A stretch of 9,076 bases of DNA from Hyphomicrobiales bacterium. GTDB lineage: Bacteria; Pseudomonadota; Alphaproteobacteria; Rhizobiales; Aestuariivirgaceae. Within the stretch, counting starts at the first letter, position 1. Every line of letters starts with the position of its first letter. Location of the stretch: NCBI GenBank assembly GCA_003151375.1, contig PLXI01000056.1, positions 1 through 9,076 on the forward strand, in the 5' to 3' direction. Both the position numbers and the translations under genes were made by a program. Under the pieces are notes generated by a model that saw only the letters and a list, made by a program, of their open reading frames with translations, did no database searches and had not been told where the DNA came from. This document shows positions 5,184-9,076 of this stretch, piece by piece.

Positions 5184-6828
5184 AAAGCGCCTCCTTAAAT
5201 GGTTTGGCGCCCAAGCGGCGATATGCAGTTAGAAAATCTTCTGACTTTCCTTCGCGAAGTTTCACATAAGTGTTGAGGATATTTTCTATTGCATCAGGCA
5301 CTTCATGCGCAGCAAAGCCCGGCCCCAAGATCTTGCCAATAGAAGCATTTTCTGAAGAAGAACCGCCCAACGTGATTTGATAAAATTCCTCGCCATTCTT
5401 ATCAAGGCCAAGAATACCAATATGGCCCACATGATGATGGCCACACGCATTGATACAGCCCGAGATGTTGATTTTCAGTGCGCCATAATTTTCCTGCATA
5501 TCAATATCTGCAAATTTTCGGCTAATGGCCTGAGCGATAGGGATGGAACGTGCCGTGGCCAAGGAGCAATAATCAAGCCCGGGGCAGGCGATAATATCAC
5601 CCGCTAAGCCCAAATTAGCCGCAGCCAAATCATGTTCCACAAGCTTCTGCCAAACCGCGTAAATATCATCAAGCCTAACATGGGCTAACACAATGTTTTG
5701 CGCATGAGTGACACGTAGCTCATCGAATGAGTAGCGCTTTGCTAAATCCGCAATCACGCGCATTTGTGTGGCCGTGGTATCTCCAGGAATGCCACCTTCG
5801 GGTTTGAGCGAAATGTTGACGATCGCATAACCATCGCGGGCATGAGCGGCAAGATTGTTCTTGGTCCAACGCTTGAAATCAGGATGGGCTAAGCGTGCTC
5901 CCTCAAATGATTTGGAAAGGCGCGGAAGCTTTTCAAATTCGGGCACCGCAAAATATGTGGCAATGCGCGCCAATTCCGCCTGTTCGACTTGGGTTTGTTG
6001 GGCCGGATGCTTGGCATATTCTGCCTCAACCTCATCTTTGAACTTCTCTGCACCAATCTCATGAACCAAAATCTTGATGCGCGCTTTGAATTTATTGTCA
6101 CGCCGGCCATAAAGATTATAGACCCGCAAAATTGCCTCAAGATAAGAGATCAATTCAAATTGCGGCAGAAAGTCCCGTACTGTCACGGCAATCATTGGTG
6201 TGCGGCCTTGACCACCACCAACCATAACTTCCCAACCAATTTCGCCCTTGGCATTCTTATGCAGTCTAAGTCCGATATCATGCACCTTCACTGCGGCGCG
6301 GTCCGTGGGCGCTCCCGTCAGGGCAATCTTGAATTTGCGCGGTAGGAATGAAAATTCAGGATGAAGCGAAGACCATTGTCTGATCAATTCACCCACCGGG
6401 CGTGGATCAGCAATTTCATCAGCGGCCGCACCAGCCCACTGGTCAGTTGTGACATTGCGGATGCAATTTCCTGACGTTTGAATGGCGTGCATTTCCACAT
6501 CTGCCAAAGCTTGCAAAATGTCAGCCGTTTCTTCCAGCTTGATCCAGTTGTATTGGATATTCTGCCGTGTGGTGAAGTGGGCATAACCCTTGTCATATTT
6601 CTCGGCAATCATCGCCAACTGGTTCATTTGGCGCGAAGATAATGTGCCGTATGGAATGGCCACCCGCAGCATGTAAGCGTGAAGCTGCAAATAGAGCCCA
6701 TTCATCAAGCGAAGAGGGCGAAACTCATCTTCAGTGAGCTCACCTTTGAGACGGCGGTTCGCTTGATTGCGAAATTGCTCGGTTCGCTCACTCACAAATT
6801 TGGCGTCAAACTCATCATAACGATACAT
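5170..6828 (-). CDS. cysI: Ferredoxin-type sulfite (nitrite/sulfite) reductase hemoprotein
   Basis: A 552-residue enzyme that reduces sulfite to sulfide with six electrons at a coupled siroheme/4Fe-4S centre. The cluster ligands are CPGLDYC (Cys415, Cys421) and SGCINAC (Cys458, Cys462). Basic residues expected to bind the anion are present: Arg55 in MLRVAIPYG, Arg88 in HFTTRQN, Arg124 in GNCIRNVTTD, and Lys165/Lys167 in RKFKIALTG. No CysJ flavoprotein is nearby, which fits a ferredoxin-dependent type. Sulfite rather than nitrite is favoured because it sits between siroheme synthase and cysH. GGAG lies 11 bases upstream, a rather long spacing, inside the end of the DUF2849 gene, which stops 5 bases before. 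The end overlaps cysH by 14 bases, so translation is probably coupled. Confidence 0.95.
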   Translation of the reverse strand: MYRYDEFDAKFVSERTEQFRNQANRRLKGELTEDEFRPLRLMNGLYLQLHAYMLRVAIPYGTLSSRQMNQLAMIAEKYDKGYAHFTTRQNIQYNWIKLEETADILQALADVEMHAIQTSGNCIRNVTTDQWAGAAADEIADPRPVGELIRQWSSLHPEFSFLPRKFKIALTGAPTDRAAVKVHDIGLRLHKNAKGEIGWEVMVGGGQGRTPMIAVTVRDFLPQFELISYLEAILRVYNLYGRRDNKFKARIKILVHEIGAEKFKDEVEAEYAKHPAQQTQVEQAELARIATYFAVPEFEKLPRLSKSFEGARLAHPDFKRWTKNNLAAHARDGYAIVNISLKPEGGIPGDTTATQMRVIADLAKRYSFDELRVTHAQNIVLAHVRLDDIYAVWQKLVEHDLAAANLGLAGDIIACPGLDYCSLATARSIPIAQAISRKFADIDMQENYGALKINISGCINACGHHHVGHIGILGLDKNGEEFYQITLGGSSSENASIGKILGPGFAAHEVPDAIENILNTYVKLREGKSEDFLTAYRRLGAKPFKEALYATA

Positions 6829-6833
6829 AGCTT

Positions 6834-7172
6834 TTAAGACTCCACTGCGGCAAAGGCGCCTGCCTTGCCCTCGGCTTGCTTGCCCAAATCAAAACGCACT
6901 GATGGTCCCAAAGTGCGAATGCGTTCACGGATGTGATCGGCGCGGATCAAGCCATCAATGCGCGTTGCATTAAAAAGATATTGCCCAGTGATCAAGTTCG
7001 CTTTTACATCTTCAGCAGCGCGCGCTTCTATGGCCGCCAAAGCTTGCGGCTCTTGGGCCAATGCGGCTTCATCGATCTTTTCGCTCCATGTGCCAGCACG
7101 GGTGAGAAACACCACTTCACCATCGCCGAGCCGATTGGCTGTCATCACTTGACCTTTTTCTTGCGTGGTCAT
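6834..7172 (-). CDS. DUF2849 family protein of the sulfite-reduction operon
   Basis: A 112-residue soluble protein matching DUF2849, a small family typically found between siroheme synthase and cysI in alphaproteobacteria. The N-terminal block TANRLGDGEVVFL (residues 11-23) is the recognisable part, followed by an acidic helical region and the VRFDLGKQ block near residue 92. There are no cysteines, so it is not itself a ferredoxin. Biochemical function is not established; a helper or assembly partner of CysI is an inference from constant linkage. The ATG at 7172 overlaps the cysG stop as ATGA, indicating translational coupling. A second ATG at 7145 (AAAAAGG 7 bases upstream) would give 103 residues and cannot be excluded. 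Confidence 0.85.
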   Translation of the reverse strand: MTTQEKGQVMTANRLGDGEVVFLTRAGTWSEKIDEAALAQEPQALAAIEARAAEDVKANLITGQYLFNATRIDGLIRADHIRERIRTLGPSVRFDLGKQAEGKAGAFAAVES

Positions 7173-8080
7173 GATGCTGCCCGCAAAATAGCATCGCTCA
7201 ATTCTTCGCGGGCTGGGAAGGGCGAAGCGTTTGGTTTGATAACGCTGATATGCAACACGTTGCCGCTCACATCTTCAATCATATCAATTTGGTGCGGCAA
7301 CAGACGCACTGCATCACGCCGCGCCATTTCTAATATTGCAGCGGGTGTTGAGGCATCATGCACGATGTAATCTGCCTCCATCAGCAACCGCTGATCACGC
7401 AAGGTGAGCAGATCTACAGCGGCCGGAACCGCAAGATGTGAAATGCGACGCGAAACGCCATGGGAATGGTTGAACAATGCATCACCCAAAGCCAATTCAT
7501 AGGCGACTGCGTCGCTGTATCTGGCGGCCTCAGCCACCGATCCAAAGAAATAGTCGCTCCAAAAAGCGCGGCGTGGGTTGCCATGAGCCAATCTCTTGGC
7601 AACAACCTCACGCAACGCGGCAGCGCGTTTGGCAAATCCGCCAAGTGTCAGCGGCAGCAAATTGTCGACGCGCGCGCGAATATGTTGGGCCAAAACCGGC
7701 GCGGCCCCTTCTGTTCCAATGGCCACCACAACCGGGTCGCGGTCAACAATAGCGGGGATAATAAAAGTCGAAAGCGCGGCGTCATCAACCGCGTTCACCG
7801 GAATGCCCAAAGCCTTGGCATCAGCGTAAACTTCGGCGTTCAGTTCCTTGTCAGCCGAAATCACAATGGCTGCACCCTTAATCTGCTTAGCTGCATAGGC
7901 TTTGGCCGCCCAAAGCACCGATGGGTTTGCCGCCAATTCAGCGTGAAGTTCCGGCGCAATCACTTCAATTTTGGCCTCAGTTTTGGCCAGAAGCCGCACT
8001 TTGCGCAATGCTTCTTCGCCCCCGCCCACCACGACAACGCGGGCGTTTTGCACATCAAAAAACAGCGGAAAATATCGCAT
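7169..8080 (-). CDS. cysG: Siroheme synthase, CysG N-terminal type (precorrin-2 dehydrogenase/ferrochelatase) with remnant methyltransferase tail
   Basis: A 303-residue protein that would oxidise precorrin-2 with NAD and insert iron to give siroheme, the cofactor of CysI. The NAD-binding loop VVVVGGGEEALRK (residues 15-27), VNAVDD with likely catalytic Asp99, FIIPAIVDRDP (106-115) and the GAAPVLAQHIRARV dimerisation start (125-138) are clear. Residues about 211-260 look like the beginning of the uroporphyrinogen-III methyltransferase domain (DLLTLRDQRLLMEADYIV, then MARRDA), but the glycine-rich GAGPGD loop is replaced by LAVPAAV and the rest of that domain is missing. Full CysG is about 460 residues. 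So this protein should not methylate uroporphyrinogen, and a separate CobA-type enzyme must be elsewhere. GGAGA is 5 bases before the start. It is the first gene of the minus-strand cys operon. Confidence 0.92.
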   Translation of the reverse strand: MRYFPLFFDVQNARVVVVGGGEEALRKVRLLAKTEAKIEVIAPELHAELAANPSVLWAAKAYAAKQIKGAAIVISADKELNAEVYADAKALGIPVNAVDDAALSTFIIPAIVDRDPVVVAIGTEGAAPVLAQHIRARVDNLLPLTLGGFAKRAAALREVVAKRLAHGNPRRAFWSDYFFGSVAEAARYSDAVAYELALGDALFNHSHGVSRRISHLAVPAAVDLLTLRDQRLLMEADYIVHDASTPAAILEMARRDAVRLLPHQIDMIEDVSGNVLHISVIKPNASPFPAREELSDAILRAAS

Positions 8081-8130
8081 TTCAGTCTCCGTTCGGATTA
8101 GGGATCAACCGGCCCCTTCACCAAACTACT

Positions 8131-8148
8131 CATTTTCCTATGAAAATG
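8131..8148. repeat. Perfect inverted repeat in the cysG leader
   Basis: CATTTTC-CTAT-GAAAATG has perfect 7-base arms and a 4-base centre, 51 bases upstream of the cysG start. No T tract follows. It could be an operator for a second regulator or a leader hairpin in the cys mRNA. Its identity is unknown. Confidence 0.5.
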
Positions 8149-8157
8149 CGATGGTAA

Positions 8158-8170
8158 GGGTTATATTCAC
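8158..8170. promoter_or_regulatory. Candidate -10 region(s) in the regulator-cysG intergenic space
   Basis: GGGTTATATTCAC offers TATATT (8162-8167) for rightward and TATAAC (8165-8160, minus strand) for leftward transcription. Neither has a recognisable -35 at 16-18 bases, so the call is weak. The rest of 8081-8229 holds the palindromes at 8131-8148 and 8188-8203 and the cysG ribosome site (8090-8086). Confidence 0.25.
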
Positions 8171-8187
8171 TAGCCAAGTCCCAAATC

Positions 8188-8203
8188 GTTCGTTATATCG
8201 AAC
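8188..8203. promoter_or_regulatory. Putative operator 3 (GTTC-N8-GAAC) between the XRE-cupin gene and the cys operon
   Basis: GTTCGTTATATCGAAC; with one flanking base each side the arms are a perfect CGTTCG/CGAACG. It is 26 bases upstream of the regulator start and 107 bases upstream of cysG. It matches operator 1 (1916-1931) at 15 of 16 bases. Autoregulation by the adjacent XRE-cupin protein is the simplest reading, with control of cysG possible. Confidence 0.68.
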
Positions 8204-8207
8204 GCTG

Positions 8208-8223
8208 GTTCTATATGAGGTAC
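8208..8223. promoter_or_regulatory. Possible degenerate fourth operator overlapping the regulator's ribosome site
   Basis: GTTCTATATGAGGTAC keeps the GTTC arm and has GTAC instead of GAAC. It lies 20 bases from the centre of operator 3 and includes the GAGG ribosome site. It may be chance, but it mirrors the tandem arrangement at the peroxiredoxin promoter. Confidence 0.25.
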
Positions 8224-8229
8224 AAATTC

Positions 8230-8844
8230 ATGTCAAGTCGTCCCCGCACCAGAACTTCCGATGCCTCGGGCCCTGATACACAAGCTGATTTGGGCAAAAC
8301 CATCCAGCGCCTGCGCAAAGCCTATAACCTGTCCTTGGGTGAGCTGTCGGAACAATCTGGCGTGGCGAAATCCATTATCTCGCAGATTGAGCGCAATGAA
8401 ACCAATCCCACCCTGTCCACTGTAATGCGCCTTTCGCGTGCACTTGACACCACTGTGGACGAGGTATTGCGCGGTGAACAGCAATCACTCTTCATTGAAC
8501 ATCAAACCAAATCCGGCATTCCCATGTTGGAAAGCCAAGACGGTAAATGCAAACTGGCTATTGTTGGCCCACTCAACTTAGTCGATTCATTTCAGTGGTA
8601 TGATTTCCACGCCCAGGAAAAGGGCGTGCTTGAATCCTCACCCCATCCACAAGGCACCGTGGAACACCTCTATGTGGTGACTGGAAAATTGGAAGTGACA
8701 ACCAGCGGAGAAACCAAACTTGCTTCTGCTGGCGAGGCTTTGCGTTACCGCGCCGACGTGCCGCACAAAATTGTGAATGTGGGCACAACTGCGGCCCATG
8801 CCGTTATGGTTTTGGCCCTCAAACAATTTGGTACACCGTCATGA
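8230..8844 (+). CDS. XRE-family regulator with C-terminal cupin domain (SutR-like)
   Basis: A 204-residue transcription factor. Residues about 21-81 form an XRE/Cro helix-turn-helix (LGKTIQRLRK; ELSEQSGVAKSIISQIERN as turn and recognition helix; PTLSTVMRLSRALD). Residues about 105-198 form a cupin-2 sensor domain with the two cupin motifs around His139/Glu145/His146 and around Pro178-His179/Asn183, so a metal or small sulfur ligand may bind. This architecture matches E. coli SutR (YdcN), a sulfur-utilisation regulator. The location beside, and divergent from, the cys operon fits. The start at 8230 is chosen because GAGG (8217-8220) is 9 bases upstream; an ATG at 8215 would add five residues and overlap that site. 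A palindrome just upstream is the likely autoregulatory operator. Whether it represses or activates, and its ligand, are not shown. Confidence 0.9.
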   Translation: MSSRPRTRTSDASGPDTQADLGKTIQRLRKAYNLSLGELSEQSGVAKSIISQIERNETNPTLSTVMRLSRALDTTVDEVLRGEQQSLFIEHQTKSGIPMLESQDGKCKLAIVGPLNLVDSFQWYDFHAQEKGVLESSPHPQGTVEHLYVVTGKLEVTTSGETKLASAGEALRYRADVPHKIVNVGTTAAHAVMVLALKQFGTPS

Positions 8845-8857
8845 AGTTGAACGCGCC

Positions 8858-9076
8858 ATGACGCTGACCGAAGATTTTCAAGGTCTGTTTGATGATATCA
8901 GCATGGATTTATCTTGGCCGCTTCATCATCCAGAAATTTTACCAGATGGTGGATTGTTTTTCCGTGATGTCATTTACGCCACACCATGGGGCTTCAGACC
9001 TTTGATGATGGATTTGCGTTTGCCTAAAGGTGGCGGCCCGTTCCCGCTCATTGTTTTTGTGCATGGTGGTGCTTGG
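8858..9076 (+). CDS. Alpha/beta-hydrolase, N-terminal part (3' end outside window)
   Basis: The frame is open from the ATG at 8858 to the window edge (73 residues). The fragment ends in PLIVFVHGGAW, the first core beta-strand and HGG oxyanion-hole motif of the esterase/lipase (alpha/beta-hydrolase) family; the preceding FFRDVIYATPWGFRPL fits the usual strand before it. The catalytic Ser-Asp-His residues would lie beyond the window. It starts 13 bases after the regulator stop and may be co-transcribed with it. The ribosome site is poor (GAAG at 8843-8846, 11 bases upstream), so the exact start is uncertain. Substrate is unknown, and a sulfur link is not supported by sequence. Confidence 0.8.
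   Translation, partial: MTLTEDFQGLFDDISMDLSWPLHHPEILPDGGLFFRDVIYATPWGFRPLMMDLRLPKGGGPFPLIVFVHGGAW

Noticed and set aside
5170..6828. Assimilatory nitrite reductase instead of sulfite reductase
   Set aside because: The motifs are shared by both enzymes, but the position between siroheme synthase and cysH with no nitrate genes favours sulfite.
7460..8101. Long plus-strand open frame of 213 codons opposite cysG
   Set aside because: It lies antisense to a clear siroheme synthase, has no recognisable domain and looks like a reading-frame shadow rich in Arg, Asn and Gln.
8841..8861. ATG overlapping the regulator stop as a coupled start for the hydrolase
   Set aside because: This frame ends after six residues; the conserved hydrolase frame begins at 8858.

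Overview
The window looks like chromosomal DNA of an alphaproteobacterium, most likely of the Hyphomicrobiales (Rhizobiales) type. This is inferred from gene content and order: siroheme synthase, DUF2849, ferredoxin-type sulfite reductase and DUF934/CysH in one operon, MetZ-type sulfhydrylation for methionine, and a GatA that is not followed by GatB. G+C is moderate (about 50% in most places, about 63% in the first 420 bases). I cannot name a genus. No tRNA, rRNA, CRISPR array, insertion sequence or phage gene is visible.

Layout. (1) 1-876: the 3' part of gatA on the plus strand. (2) 926-1105, minus strand: a tiny predicted secreted protein with its own strong terminator. (3) 1242-1898, minus strand: a 1-Cys peroxiredoxin with a clear terminator and promoter; two inverted repeats sit exactly on the promoter. 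(4) 2033-3664, plus strand: a rhodanese gene and metZ, apparently one operon divergent from the peroxiredoxin. (5) 8080-3661, minus strand: a five-gene sulfite-reduction operon running cysG (siroheme synthase), DUF2849, cysI, a DUF934-CysH fusion, and a DUF2061 membrane protein. Its last stop codon overlaps the metZ stop codon tail to tail. (6) 8230-8844, plus strand, divergent from the cys operon: an XRE-cupin regulator, followed at 8858 by the start of an alpha/beta-hydrolase gene cut by the window edge.

How it fits together. CysH reduces activated sulfate to sulfite. CysI, using the siroheme to which CysG contributes, reduces sulfite to sulfide. MetZ can put sulfide onto an activated homoserine to give homocysteine, and the rhodanese may handle sulfane sulfur beside it. 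The most informative observation is a regulatory one. The palindrome GTTC-N8-GAAC occurs in almost the same form (GTTCGTTATATnGAAC) in front of the regulator/cys operon and on the peroxiredoxin promoter, where a second copy covers the -35 box. This suggests that the XRE-cupin protein controls itself, perhaps the cys operon, and the peroxiredoxin, so that sulfur assimilation and peroxide defence would form one local regulon.

Oddities worth checking are the one-chain DUF934-CysH fusion, the enlarged CX4C spacing in the CysH iron-sulfur motif, the remnant methyltransferase tail on CysG, and the composition step inside gatA.
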